This document shows positions 1 through 11,240 of a DNA stretch of 64,000 nucleotides, piece after piece. Within the stretch, counting starts at the first letter, position 1; each line of letters starts with the position of its first letter. Source of the DNA: Isoetes taiwanensis (lineage: Eukaryota; Streptophyta; Lycopodiopsida; Isoetales; Isoetaceae); the NCBI GenBank assembly GCA_021234155.1, contig JAJEKV010000008.1, positions 17,210,006-17,274,005 of the forward strand, in the 5' to 3' direction. Under the pieces are notes generated by a model. The model was not told where the DNA came from and did not search any database. It saw only the letters and a program-made list of their open reading frames with translations. The position numbers were made by a program, and so were the translations under genes.

Positions 1-590
1 TTGTTGTTCCATATATACGGATAAAAAGGGACAACGGAGATCCCTCCAAGAGTATAGAATTCATAACGGATTACTTTTATATCGGAATCGCACATGTGTT
101 ACACAGGCATATAGGTCCAGAATGATACAGGATTGTCATGAACCTCCATATTCTGGGCATAGCAACATTCAAGCTTAAGGGGAATTCATACTGTACTAGC
201 CATATAACACTAGCGAGTGACCTATAGGGTGTTTTTTTTTATGAAAATATCCATATACGTTATACAAGTATGGTTTTTCTGCATTTCATACCATACAAAG
301 CCATGAGGGGGAAGTTGGCAGAAGGAGAATAAAAATTATACATATATGGGAAGGCTTCTTTTTATCCATAGACGCGAAGAGGGATTATTGGATTTGGGTC
401 TCTACATTTGAAATAAGTATTTATATGGGATAGGTATATTTGCCACTAACAAAAATATTTGTACAAGTATGGCATAGATGCAAAAATCTTGGCAATATGA
501 GACCTTATAAAAAGGTGTTTTCTACAAGAAAAGGTGTATACAGGTTTCTTCTGACCTTGTGCACGCAAATGATATGTCCCCTATAAATTA
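1..590. other. AT-rich stretch without a recognisable gene
   Basis: AT-rich sequence with many CATATA and TATACGG words. It lies immediately upstream of the Ty3/gypsy integrase remnant and may be decayed polyprotein or flank, but no frame gave me a recognisable motif. The AT-rich block at 47200-47420 has a similar texture; homology is not shown. Confidence 0.4.
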
Positions 591-591
591 G

Positions 592-940
592 GTGCATCCC
601 CTGGGTTCAAAATACTTTGGCCACTGTGATGAGACGGTTTTTATTGGCCTAAGCTTGAAAGGGGTGTTAAGAGGTATGTTTCTAGAAGCTTGTGTTATTT
701 TCCAACAAAAGAAAGCTTCCACTTGCAAGCCTGCCAGATTACTTCAGCCGATTCCTGAAAATTTGGATGGTTGTAGACAGGTTGTCTAAACAGGTTCACT
801 TTCTTCCATGCAAATCAAATATGACAACCCTTCAAGCAAGCAATGGAATGCCCGGTGCAATTATAACGAATAGAGATCCATTGTTTTGCAGTCGATTTTG
901 GTCAGGACTCTTGAAAAATCTAGGTACCACTTTAAATAAT
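592..940 (+). pseudogene. Ty3/gypsy integrase fragment (zinc-binding region and catalytic core), frameshifted
   Basis: Two overlapping frames read as one decayed integrase. The first (592-789) carries a trace of the H2C2 zinc-binding and linker region (ACVIFQQKKASTCKPARLLQPIP). The second (692 onward) carries the start of the catalytic core: WMVVDRLSKQVHF contains the first catalytic Asp and IITNRDPLFCSRFW the second. In intact Ty3 integrases these motifs are about 60 residues apart, but here they are only about 25 apart, so an internal deletion is likely. A frameshift near 750 joins the frames. The stretch ends in a short AAT microsatellite (935-955). No reverse transcriptase or LTR is visible beside it. 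Clearly non-functional. Confidence 0.85.
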
Positions 941-954
941 AATAATAATAATAT

Positions 955-1275
955 TAGGGTTTTCAGCCCTGCTCTTTTGCTCATAACTCGGGATTTCGGT
1001 GTCAGATTCAAGTGTTCTTGGGCTCGTTGGAAAGCTTATCGAACGAGCTTTCCGTCAGCATCTGATTTGTATGGTGTTTACTCTATTTTAGTCGACAGAA
1101 TCCACCTGACAGTCCCGGCCCTCTTTTGGCGGTGCTAGGGTTTGGTTGCAGTTTTCTTTTGGCCATAACTTCTGTATCTGGTGGCAGTTTTGGGTGTGCT
1201 TGGGCTTATTGGAAAGCTCTTTGAGCACTCCATCCAATGGTGCTTAAACTTTTTAGAGATTCGCCTGCTGGGAAA
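955..1275 (+). repeat. Dispersed retroelement-type repeat with two TTGGAAAGCT modules
   Basis: Two related modules of about 180 bp follow one another. Each has CATAACT, then a GTGTC/GTGTGC word, then GGGCT(C/T)(G/A)TTGGAAAGCT. The same module occurs inverted at about 47690-48010. Modules of this sort are common in plant LTR-retrotransposon LTRs and leader regions, so an LTR or UTR remnant of the adjoining Ty3 element is the best guess. No coding content is recognised. Confidence 0.5.
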
Positions 1276-1439
1276 GACGGTTCAGCTCTGAAACTTTGGC
1301 CTCTGAAACTTTGCACACGAACGAACGGCTTCCAGATAAGTTTTCTGTATCATTTTGAATCAAGGCAATGACCAATTCTGTTAGCTTAGGGTAGCATATA
1401 TTTTGATTTCAAGACATTGCATTTAGTAAAGACATTTTC

Positions 1440-2655
1440 TGGCATGATTAGTCACTCTAATTTGCTCTAATTTGCAATGTGAGGAAGAATTGGCTATCAG
1501 AATGGCTAGATCTGGCTGGAAACAGTATTGTGCAAGGAAGATAATTATTTTCAGATGGCTTATCCTTAATCAAAGCCTTTCTTGTAATGTTGCAGCTTCA
1601 AAATATAATTCTATTACTGATGCAGCATGTGGTGCAGGTTGTGGGCAGGAAGAAAATCCATTACACATATTCCAGTGCCCGTGGCTATTGCCTTTCTGGA
1701 ATTGGGTGCAGAATTTAACCAGCTTAACCCCGGGCAATACGAGTGCCAGCTTTCTAAATTTTCTAGATGAAAGTAATCCATTTTCAGCCACTATTAGATC
1801 CATATCTTTATGGAGCATCTGGCTTCACAGAAACAGGGTTACCATGCAGAATATGCCTCCTAACTTGAATTGGTTAAAAAGACAATTCATTGCAAAGCTG
1901 ATTGAGACTGCAATTGCACATAGGAGAGAAAGAGGACTAGAATATGACAGAATGTGGGATAGAATTGGTGCATTCAAGGGTCTCTTTAACCTTTTCAAAT
2001 TAGTCTTGCAGGATGGGGATGTTGGTCTGGAATCATTGGCATCCAAAACATCTCCTTGGCCTCTTATCTAACTATTTATTTTTCTGTTATTTTATTGCAG
2101 CACAATTCAACAAACTGAGAGCTCAAGGCTCCTTCAGGGTGTTCAATCCAGATGAAGAAATGAGTCGGGTAGAGATTGGAGACACATTAGTTTCACTCAA
2201 GACGTATATTGTTAGGGCAAAGGCTTTACGAAGAACACTTGGCAGGAGGATCATGGCGGATAACTCCCTCAAGCCTATTTTTTTAAGAAATCAAGCCAGG
2301 AGCAAAAAAGGCAGAGGAAGGCAATTTCTATCAGCCTTTTGAACAACACCATGCTCACCATACATGATTTGGATGAGTCGCTTCGGATTTTGGGCAGGAA
2401 CAAAATAGAGGAGTTTGATCTTGGAGATCTGATCCAAGCTGAAGCAGAAGTATTTGGTCCTGGACAAGATTAAGGCTGTTTTATACTTTCCAGAAACTAT
2501 CTAGCTGATCTTTTTGCTGATATACATATTAGGACCCGAGATCTCTCTATATTGGGAGACTATTTATGTTTATGTTAATGTTAAGAAAGGAGATTTTTAA
2601 GCTTCTTTCCTATCTGTATTTCATGTTATAATGAATACAAACTCTGCCTTTATTC

Positions 2656-2690
<35 letters not shown>
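1440..2690 (+). mobile_element. 5'-truncated LINE (non-LTR retrotransposon) with poly(A) tail
   Basis: The element retains only the 3' end of a LINE: the C-terminal zinc-finger region after the reverse transcriptase (1472-2071), a 3' UTR, and a run of 34 A residues at 2657-2690. A poly(A) end and 5' truncation are typical of target-primed reverse transcription. The homogeneous A-run suggests a relatively young insertion. I could not match a target-site duplication by eye. The frame 2013-2342 continues in the same region but has no recognised domain. Confidence 0.85.
1472..2071 (+). pseudogene. LINE ORF2 C-terminal zf-RVT fragment
   Basis: The open frame reads as the region after the reverse transcriptase in plant LINEs (zf-RVT). 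A tryptophan and basic-rich helix (IIIFRWLILNQSLSCN) is followed by the zinc-ligand pattern C-x3-C-x9-H-x3-C (CGAGCGQEENPLHIFQC), then PFWNWV and SLWSIWLHRNRV, which match the usual W...IWLHRN block. The catalytic reverse transcriptase and endonuclease are absent, so this is a truncated, non-autonomous copy. It is open across 199 codons, consistent with recent insertion. Confidence 0.85.
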
Positions 2691-2692
<2 letters not shown>

Positions 2693-2814
2693 CTCTCTAC
2701 TTTTCTCTGGCTTTGAGATTTCTTTAGCTCTTAAGTTTATAAAAGAGATCAAATATTTCTAGTTTATATTCAGCAACAAATTAGGGAATACAGCAGAGGC
2801 TAGGGGCTGCATGG

Positions 2815-2966
2815 GCAAGGCAAATGCATTTGAGTAAAAAGTGGACGGAATAAGTTACGGACGTAGAGGTCGTCAGCCTCACTGCACACCAGGATAGCGA
2901 GGGCTGGACCCACCAACTGGTAATCCGGACCACTGGGTTAAAGCATGGTATAGTGTCTTATTTTAG
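2815..2966 (+). repeat. Dispersed repeat shared with 13860-14060
   Basis: The word CCAGGATAGCGAGGGC (about 2888) recurs at about 14028 in the same orientation. GGGTTAAAGCATGGTATAGTG (about 2937), however, is found at 13870-13900 in inverse orientation. The two copies therefore share two blocks with different relative orientation. The family is not recognised. Confidence 0.5.
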
Positions 2967-3041
2967 TTGTCCCCCTGTCCCCCCTAATTAGTTCGAAAAT
3001 TAGTTCGAAAGGTAGTTAGCCACTTACCTATTTTTAGTTTC

Positions 3042-3248
3042 TTGCTTCAACCACCACCGCCTCAAGAGAATTCAAAATTTGGGGGAGAATTCGGTGCACC
3101 ATCACTGATCACTGATGAAGAAGAATGTATGGACTTTCTCCTAAGATTTGGGTCTGACAGAAGATCAAATTCGGCCTTACAAGAATGTAGAGCCTTTTTG
3201 CATACTTTCTTCGAAGACAAAATTTCGGTCTCAAGTGCTTTGCTTTGA
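3042..3248 (+). other. Short open frame, unrecognised
   Basis: A 68-codon frame with a proline-rich start and an acidic centre. It overlaps the first unit of a local tandem duplication, and no domain is recognisable. It is probably not a gene. Confidence 0.15.
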
Positions 3249-3570
3249 ATCCAAGATTTCTTTCATTGTAATTTGATTTCAATAGAAATGACTTTGCTTT
3301 GTTTTTATTTGCATGTACCTTTGGTTTCCTTAAATTTTTTCGGTCTCTTATTATTTGCGAGAAGATCAAATTCCAATTTCAAGATTGTAAGGCCTCTTGA
3401 AATTTCGTTTGAAGACTAAAATTTGGGTATGTTGCCATTCAAAGTTTGCTTTTAATCACAGATTATTCTCATTCTAGCAATTAAAATTGATTGTAGTGCT
3501 CTCTTTGTTTTGTGTTTGATTTGCATGTAGATTTGGTTTCCTTCTTGTAATCATCCAGAAAAATATATCC
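3150..3570. repeat. Tandem duplication of a ~200-bp unit
   Basis: AGATCAAATTC... at 3162 recurs at 3362. GAAGACAAAATTTCGG / GAAGACTAAAATTTGGG and TTTGCATGTA...TTTGGTTTCCTT recur in the same order, giving two diverged units of about 200-220 bp. A smaller duplication (AAAAATATATCCGG) follows at about 3558-3610. Confidence 0.65.
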
Positions 3571-3762
3571 GGCATGCATTCAAGAGCCATGCATGAAAAA
3601 TATATCCGGTTTAATGTGGTGAATTCTGATTTTTTTTTTGGCATATTGAAGACTTAAAGTATTACGATATGTAATTTCTTTTCTATATGATACTTTCTTA
3701 CGCCCCGTTAATTTTGTAAGGGACTATTATAGGTGCTAAGGTGGCGCTTATGAGCAATCAAG

Positions 3763-6700
3763 ATGGAAGAAGTGGAGCAAAGAAACTTTATGGGAAAGAG
3801 GAAGAGGACAAGAGAGCAGGAGACTCTAAAGAAGAGGAAACAAAGAAAGAGAAAAAAAGAAGAGAAGAATGCTTTGATGCTGGAGTCCAAAGCTTATGCC
3901 AATCAAGTGAGTAAACAAAAGATTGTGTCTAATCTAGTGTTCTCATTCAAAAGGCAAGTTTGTCAAATGGATTTGGAAGATAAAAGGGAAGTGCTAAATG
4001 ATTTCTTGAAGCACAAAGAAATGAAGGATGTCACTGCTGATCACTTGAAGGATTCAGAAGTCAAAAGCCATGTGATTAAGAACATTCGAGAATCTATTCA
4101 GACTATAAAAAGGATCTAGTAGTTTAGATTCTATGGCTGCAAGAAGAAGTGTACTTGCCATGTCTATTGGGAAGGAGACTTTAAATCAAGCTATTAGCAA
4201 GAGAAGTTTGGGAAAAAGTTTTGGGAGTCCATCCTAGATGTATTGCAGCCCAAGGAAAAACGAAAGAAGTGGAGTTTAATAAGGAGGGATGGGTATATTT
4301 TAGAAGGTCGCTGGAGGTTTGATTCAATTGACAAATATGTCATTGAGCTGGTTCAAAAGTTTTGGGACACAAATACAAGAGTTTCCCCTAATGCAAAGGA
4401 TGTGAAGTTCAAGACCGAAAAAGAAATGTGAAGGAAGAACATGCTACACATTATCCGGAGGATACTCGTGTGCAAACTATCTTTTGTTGATTTTTGGTGA
4501 TATGTGCATCATTTGTAGATGTAGTTGTTGCAGCTTATGTAGATGTAGTTGGTGTTGCAAAATAAGGTTTGAAGTACAGCTTCTTAATATGCAACTTAAA
4601 CATTTCGAAAGCTGCTGCAGCTTGGTGGTCGAGATTCAACTTAGGTTGTTAGTCCTGGCAGTTGGTGTTGCGCTTAGTGTTTGAGCTCCATTACATAGTT
4701 TCAGTTTGTGTTGCAGAGAGCATGTTAAATAGTTAGACTACAGTTAGTGTTTCAGCAAGTGTTCGAGTTATGTCAGTGGTTGCAGTTTGTGATTATGTTT
4801 GTTGCAGTTACAGTTGGTGTTGCAGTTATGACCATTAGTTGCAGGTTGTATGTTTGTAGTTTGTGTTTCTGTTGTCATAGTGAGTTACAGTGGCAGTTTA
4901 TAGTTGCAGTTAGAGTAGAGTTACATGTTCATGTGTACTTGTTATTTGACATGTTACTCACATATTTCTTGATTATGTTTTGCAGTCAGAGATGTTCATT
5001 AAATTCAAAGAGCAGCACCCGCAAATTACAATTGGCCAAAGAGCATTTGAAAAACTAAAACCATGGTATGTAATGAAATTGAAACAGTTCAATTCATGTT
5101 GTTGCATTCATCATGTGAGACTGCAGATGCTCTTGGATGGCTTAAATTCACTTAGAAATATGCATGTAGAATGTTGCACCTGTGCATGTGAGGTATGCCA
5201 ATCTACAGGCCAACTATGTGCTGCCAAGACTAAGAAGTATAAGTCAACCACTCAGCTCTGGCAATCCATATTGTGTCCTAAAGAAGAAAATCAAGAATTC
5301 CACAAGAAAGATTGCATTTATGGAGATTGTGAGCAATTATTGGTGTGTCTCGGCTACTGTGTGTCCTCTAGAGTTGTCCGAAGAAGGATTTGTGAGTTGG
5401 GAGTACTGGGATTATGAAGAAGGAGGTAAGGATAAGTGGGGGAAACCCAAGAAAGTACTCCAGCATCTGTGGAGGAAAACAAAACCAAAAGATCTTATGC
5501 ACACATTGATTGACAGATTGGCAAAGTTTCTAGTGCACAGCTTTAGGCACAAATGGCAAGCGATGCAGTTTAGGGATATGTTAGACAACCTCCCTTTTGG
5601 GGTTATTGTATCTGGGTAGACTTTGGCAGAGAACTTCACAATTCAGTTGCGTGGATCAAGTTCAATCTGCATCTTTTGGCAAGCAAACAGTCACCATTCT
5701 TGTACAAATCACATACTATTTGGAGCCTTCATCAGGTGATGTCATCAAGGACACCCATTACTATATATCTGATGATACAAAACATGACACACTATTCGTC
5801 CAGCATGCATTTATAATGCATCACGAATTCATGAAAGAACAGGGGCATACATCCAAAAAGCATTGGGTATTTTCAGATGGAGCCGCATCCCAATTCAAAG
5901 CTGCCCGCCATTCTATTTTGTAGGAAGGTATTCTCATGAGACACTCATTGAAATGATGTGGAATTTTTTCGGCCCAATCACGGCAAAGGGGAGCATGATG
6001 GAAAGGCTGCAGAGTTGAAACGGTGGCTAAGGGAGATGATGAAGAGATCACAATCCATGAAAAGTAGAATGTCTTTGTCATATTGTGAATATAGCCTATT
6101 GAGAATTTCATCTTGTTGGCTCCATCTTCAAGTGTGAACAAGAAACCAAGAAGAAGGTCGCTTTGGGAAGTGAAAATGTGGATAGAAAGAATGCATGGGG
6201 TGTTTAGACCGTGGAGGACACGAGGAACATTCATTCTGCATGCATTTAACTTAGCATCTCCTAAAAATTGCATATAAAGGCGCTTATCTTGTTTCTCGTA
6301 TATTGCCTTGATGCACAATGGGAGAAGTGTCTTTTACAAGGAAATATGTAGATGATTGGGAGCTCATAGTTGTTGAGCCAAGCAAGGCTATAGCTGATGA
6401 ATAATGAAGTTCAACCTCTCTAGAAAGAAATTTATTTTTTTGAGATGCAAAATTGTTGAGGATTTGGTAAGGGAAGGAAATAACTAACATCACTATCTTC
6501 CTCCATATCCAAAGGACAATGATGAGGACACTTTATTTTGGATATTATTGTGTCATTTGAAAGAGAAATATGTGGTTCTCTTTTCCCATTTTGAAGCCTA
6601 TGGGAATTAATTGGTATTATAAAGGGGAAGAAGTTTTAGAGGGAACTTACTACAAAAAGTCCCAAGATCAAATACGAGGTTACACTTTATGTTCTAACGA

Positions 6701-6870
6701 GCCAAAAGGCATTGTTTATGCTACCCAAGTTTGCTTAATAAGACTTGATATGGCACAAGCAAAACATAGGCTATGAAAGGAAACCAATATTGTTTACAAA
6801 CTTTGTAGAAGTCGACAAAGGAAAAGATTTTAGACAATCTCCCAGGATGTGCTATCGAGATGTAAAGAAG
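3763..6870 (+). pseudogene. Broken DDE-type transposase of an unnamed family (DFAEN / SDGAASQFK / HGKGEHDG)
   Basis: Several broken frames read in order as one protein. They run as follows: a Lys/Arg-rich N-terminus (3763-4119); a segment with FWDTNTRVSPNAKDV (4243-4431); a low-complexity probable intron (4490-4977) ending in TTTTGCAG; then KFKEQHPQITIGQRAFEKL with a Cys/His-rich stretch (4980-5220); a W-rich domain (5330-5610); and three acidic blocks. Those blocks are VDFAENF (about 5625, one extra G breaks the frame), WVFSDGAASQFKAA (about 5864) and GPNHGKGEHDGKAAELKRW (about 5970). A C-terminal domain follows (DTLFWILLCHLKEKYVV near 6530; EEVLEGTYY near 6630). The three Asp/Glu blocks suggest a DDE/D nuclease. 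I recall similar uncharacterised proteins in mosses, ferns and marine animals, but know no name for the family. Multiple stops and shifts make it inactive. Confidence 0.75.
4490..4977 (+). repeat. GTTGCAGTT-type low-complexity tract, probably an intron
   Basis: The stretch is built from irregular iterations of GTTGCAGTTRGTGTTGCAG-like words. It ends with a good acceptor (TGATTATGTTTTGCAG) just before the coding segment that starts TCAGAGATGTTC. Open frames inside it (for example 4484-4684 and 4747-5058) translate to biased Cys/Val/Leu sequence and are not genes. A compositionally similar tract lies on the other strand at 11860-12400. Confidence 0.55.
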
Positions 6871-7454
6871 AGGATTAAATATTCAATTACATGCTGGAAT
6901 GTAGTTAGTGTTGCGGTTCTGTGATTTGAAGCTTTAAGTGAAACAAATGCAGATTTTTCGTCTGATTTATATTGTGTGCAGCTATGATGTATCTTCCGTT
7001 ATTAAGTTGTTGAAGTTTGTTTCTGATCATCAACAAACAGTTAATTTTTTCCAAGTCAAATTTTGGACTTCTATTGTAATCGCTTCTTTTGTTGCTAAAT
7101 TTTCATGCAAAGTCAATCGAGTCATTGAGCAAGGAGCTAAAGTTTCTAAGAGAGTTCAGCAGATGGATTGACCGTGGTTTTGCCTCATGAGGAGCGCTTT
7201 TTCTAATGACCATGCAATCCGATGGACTTTATCTTTATGTGGAGCTGCAGATGCCCCCTCGATCACTAGCCAATATAATGTCCAAAGCAGCCTTAGAGCT
7301 TGTTTTTTTTTGGTTTAAGGTTTAGAGCTTCGAGCTTGATTTTTTTGTAAAGCATCCACCGATGGTTTTCCTTCTATGTAGTACTGAAAACAGAAACTTT
7401 GTGTAATTTCGAGCTTGCTTTTCCCCGTAAGACAACCACCATGGTTTTTCCTTA
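6870..7454. other. No recognisable gene
   Basis: Contains the trailing part of the transposase region and a 77-codon frame at 6938-7171 with no recognised domain. No strong signal seen. Confidence 0.3.
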
Positions 7455-7640
7455 ATATATGACGTAAACTTTGTGTAATTTCTTATGTCCGTAAACCGCG
7501 TAATTTCTTTTGTCCGGATCTAGTAATGTGTTTTACTTTGTGAATCATCTTTTTCGCAAGTCCTACTTAAAAATACCGTCAAAGGAAATACAAAACCAAA
7601 GTAGTTACAAATGTTGCACTTCCAAACCGAAAGCAACCAA
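7455..7640 (+). repeat. Direct repeat copy 1 (pair with 9159-9345)
   Basis: Shared words in the same order are AATATATGA..., TTTGTGTAATTTCTT, TTTACTATGTGAATCA / TTTACTTTGTGAATCA, CGCAAGTCCTACTTAA, GGAAATACAAAA and TGCACTTCCAAACC. This copy keeps CpG where the partner has TpG or CpA (ACCGCG versus ACTGTG, CCGG versus CCAG). The two copies flank 1.5 kb without a recognised gene. They could be terminal repeats of an unknown element or a segmental duplication. Confidence 0.65.
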
Positions 7641-9158
7641 AATCAAGCAAACAAACAAACACATCTAATTGAAATGGACACCACTATCTCATGTTCTCCT
7701 TTCAACATCTAGTCTAAATTTGATCTTCCCCGTGTTCTCCTTTCATGTTTCTCAAGCTTTTCCACTTTCTCCCTTCTTTTCCGGACCCTCCCTCGCTTTT
7801 GATCGATTCAATTTCCCTTTGTCGCATCCACATGTGCTTTATCATTGCCAAAATGAAGAGCAATTTTAACCTAAAGCCCAAAACTCTCTTTATTTCTCCA
7901 TTGTTTTTGGCGCTTCAAAAAGAAGATCAGCAATCTCAAATTTTCAAACTTAAAGGACATCTCGTTCAAAGGCTTTCATTCCCTTTGGCAATTTTCGGGA
8001 TCTTACTCTTCAAAGCAAATTAATGGAGCCTCTTTCTCGACCAAGACGCCAATATGGGATAATCACTCGAAGATCCCAATTTCCTTGGTGTTATGCCTTC
8101 AATTGATCTTTCTACCGGCATTCCCCGAGCCTTATGGTGTCCAAATACCCCCTCTTGTTGAAGTCAATTACGATGTCTTTGCTTTTGGGACAATATGCTT
8201 CAAAATGAATGGCCTCAACTAGGATCTAAACTTGCTCGCGGTACCTGCGGTATTCATTTAAACTCTCCTATGGTTTTGAGAAAATGAAATGTCTTTCCAA
8301 TTCTCATTGTCATTCTCAAAGTAAACAAAACAGGGGATCAACATAGCTAACCTTTGGTCTCACTTGCTCTCTCTCGCAAAAGGCCTTACCATAAATGCTT
8401 TACCATCTTATAAAACTTCTAACTGATTTCTTGCTCATAGGGTACATGGAGCTATGCAGAGGTCATCGAGGAGAAAATTTGATAGAGGAGCGTATAGGTT
8501 TGAAGTTCGATTATATGGAGATGAGAGAATTCATGAACACCGTGTCAAGTTCCCTCCCCATAATCAATGGTCCGTCCGGACGGATGATCGAGACAATGAA
8601 ATAAGCAAGGCAAGAGAAAGGATTTGGGCAAGTATATATACAAGAGAAGTTATGCAAATGATTTACATGTTTTGGTTCATAAACTCAACCATCATGAATT
8701 CACCAAAAGACAGTTCAGCAAATATAGGCGTATGTTCTACACTCCACGAATGTTAGCTGATGCTTATGGCACCCTTTATACTTCTCATGGTTCAGCAGAT
8801 TTTTACGATTAATAAGGGATAATCTATGGATGGTCGAATTCTATGTCATGGGAACTCGCCGATTCATTCACTCAATCCTATAACCAACTGCTCAATACCG
8901 CCATAAACTCGATGATCCAAAGATTCCTACCATTCCCGATGAGACATACATTGACAATTTGCCTCCTTTGAGATGCAATAGTATCTGTTGGGTTTTTGTA
9001 GGTTTGTTAACAGAGACAGTTTTTTGCTATTTGATGAGATATGGGATTACCTCTTTGGAAAAGACCTCGGTTCTCGGCTCTAATCCTCTTCTACAACAAA
9101 ACAGATTAACACAAAAGTATAGGACTCAAGGCTTCGACAAGACTTGGACAAGACCTTA
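7641..9158. other. Interval between direct repeats; short unrecognised frames
   Basis: Starts pyrimidine-rich on the plus strand (7670-7830). Overlapping plus-strand frames at 8395-8812 (for example AYRFEVRLYGDERIHEHRV and RSYANDLHVLVHKLNHHEF) look like one decayed, basic, His/Tyr-rich coding segment split by shifts. I do not recognise a family. Confidence 0.3.
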
Positions 9159-9345
9159 ATATATGATGAAACTTTTGTGTAATTTCTTTTGACCAGAAAC
9201 TGTGTAATTTCTTTTCTCCAGATCTATTAATGTATTTACTATGTGAATCAACTTTTTCTCGCAAGTCCTACTTAATAATCAAAAGGAAATACAAAAACCA
9301 AACTAGTTACAACCGATGCACTTCCAAACCAGAGCAGAGGCAATG
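9159..9345 (+). repeat. Direct repeat copy 2 (pair with 7455-7640)
   Basis: Partner of the copy at 7455, with roughly four of five bases identical by eye. It lies directly downstream (minus-strand sense) of the FCP1-like pseudogene, so it may represent that gene's 3' flank, duplicated at 7455. Confidence 0.6.
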
Positions 9346-9490
9346 TTGAACATCAAAAAGTACAAATGCAGTTCAAAAAGTACATCAATTTACATTATCA
9401 AGATGGCAACAACATGATCTTTGATCAATCACCAACCATAATCAAACTTCATTATCCAAAATGTTAAATGCAAATCTGGCATCAGGTACA

Positions 9491-10060
9491 TCAAGAGTAC
9501 TTAAACTTTTTCAGGATATCCATTGCTTGCTTAGATTCTTTATCCAACAGATTGGATAGTTTCTTCTCAAGCACGTAGTCTTTCACATTCTCAACTTCCA
9601 ACAGCCCCGCAAGGAAAGGTTTCAAATGCTCCAAGAGAAAATTACCTTCACGGCGAGATGGCTGATAACTGTTTGGGGTCACTCACCGTGTCTGCAAAGA
9701 TTCTTGTAGCCGCTGTATAACATGTCATCAGTCAAAACTGTATTGTGTTCAGCCCATGTTCCCTTGTATCTAAAGTTGTGGTAGACCTTGTTGAGATCTT
9801 TTAGCAGTAATAGGCTTTTTCTCACTTTAAATGATGTGTTTGTGCACACATCCGAAAGTGCCAAGTAAATAGCAACTTGTCTCTAAGACTCCTTGGAAAG
9901 GTATGCTTCAGGATTAAATTTGCAGCCACACTCGTCAATGTTGTCCAGATAGCAACCCTGAAGTGCTCCACACACCATTCCAAAAACTCCAATGCTCTTG
10001 GACGCAAAACCAATATCTTTGAGAGATTGAGATGCTTTGCCTCTTGCATCATCTTGAAAG
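9491..10060 (-). pseudogene. FCP1/NLI-interacting-factor-like (HAD, CTD phosphatase) domain, frameshifted
   Basis: Three minus-strand frames join into the C-terminal two thirds of an FCP1-homology domain. The first, PRALEFLEWCVEHFRVAIWTT (9822-10052), matches the helix and strand after the catalytic loop. LLFTWHFRMCAQT continues it. RKSLLLLKDLNKVYHN...AEHNTVLTDD (9679-9864) carries the conserved Lys-Asp-Leu and the acidic TDD motif. AGLLEVENVKDYV (9491-9682) is the usual C-terminal helix. Shifts near 9850 and 9681 break the frame. The catalytic DxDxT (or plant DxNG) motif expected upstream is not visible. Intact relatives dephosphorylate RNA polymerase II CTD or other proteins; this copy should be inactive. 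It may be a captured gene fragment. Confidence 0.72.
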
Positions 10061-10099
10061 GCTGCCAAGCAATAGTTCCCCTTTCTCAAACAAATTGCA

Positions 10100-11240
10100 C
10101 AAAAACTCCTTCAAGCTCAAAAATTAAAAAGCTTCATAGGCAGTTTAAGCCGCTTATTGATTCAAGAACAAAGAGGGACTGCTATGTATGTCACCGCCAC
10201 GCTTTACTTTTCTTTATAGTAGCCACCTGCTCTCTTGTACTTCTGAAATTTAAATGTTAAAAACACGCACTAAGTGGAAGTTAAGAGATGGAATTTCTAA
10301 GTTACCGGTGAATATGATTCCTCGATCTCAAGGATTGACTTATTTGTTTCGGGCTGCCTATACTCGCTCCTTCAACGCATAATTCTTTTTCACGTGGTAC
10401 TCAACATTCTTCTTCTCAAATTGATCGCTTAAGGCCTGGTTAGTCCCTCTTTTCTCCTTACATAGACCGCCATCAACTTTGCTTTTCATACTAGGTGATG
10501 ATGCGGTATCACTTAGTTCTTGTCCATGATATGGCCTCTCCGCACATGTTCTTTATTTGCAAACACTTTAAATATTGTAAGGACTAAGAATTCACTTATT
10601 GACCTTTCCATTTTTCTATAAGCTACCTGGTGGAAGTGACATTGTGGCCAAATCTTTCCGCCTCTTCAAGATAAATGTCATTCTCAACTTCAAAACATGC
10701 TTCACTCTTAATATCGCCTAAAACTTCTTTAACCAAGACATGCGAAATCAAAACCTCGCAGTAGAATAATTTCATAACCTCGCATCTATCATCATAACCT
10801 GCATGTCATTTTAAACATGCATATAACCTCAACTTTCTTTGACATTATTTTCAGTAATGACTAACGCCGTCTTTTTGTGTTCTTCTTCAACAGTCAAATC
10901 AGCACTCAAACGTCTTGGCAAAGACTTGTTTTCCTTGGCGGAGGACATGGATGTTGGAGTAAAGGCAGCCATTGCAAATCCTCCATTCCTATCTGCTCCA
11001 CATGTATAAACATTCCTCAATATAAGGTATGATCATTTCAAACTTATCATAAATGTACAACCAACCATCACAAGACTCTATCATTGTGTTCATTTGCACT
11101 CTTTTTCGTTCGTTCAGACCAAGTAGAGATATCCATGTCATTGATATCTTGTGCTCACAATGGATCTCGCAAATTCTTCCGATACACTACACACAAAGAC
11201 ATACATGGTTAAATAGTTAAAAGAAAATGAGGCAAAAGAG
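10100..11240. other. No recognisable gene
   Basis: Scattered short frames only. A minus-strand frame (10829-11020; FAMAAFTPTSMSSAKENKSLPRRL) is hydrophilic and unrecognised. This could be introns or degraded upstream exons of the minus-strand FCP1-like gene. Confidence 0.3.

Noticed and set aside
4484-5058. Cys/Val-rich plus-strand frames
   Set aside because: Translations of a GTTGCAG low-complexity tract that looks intronic.
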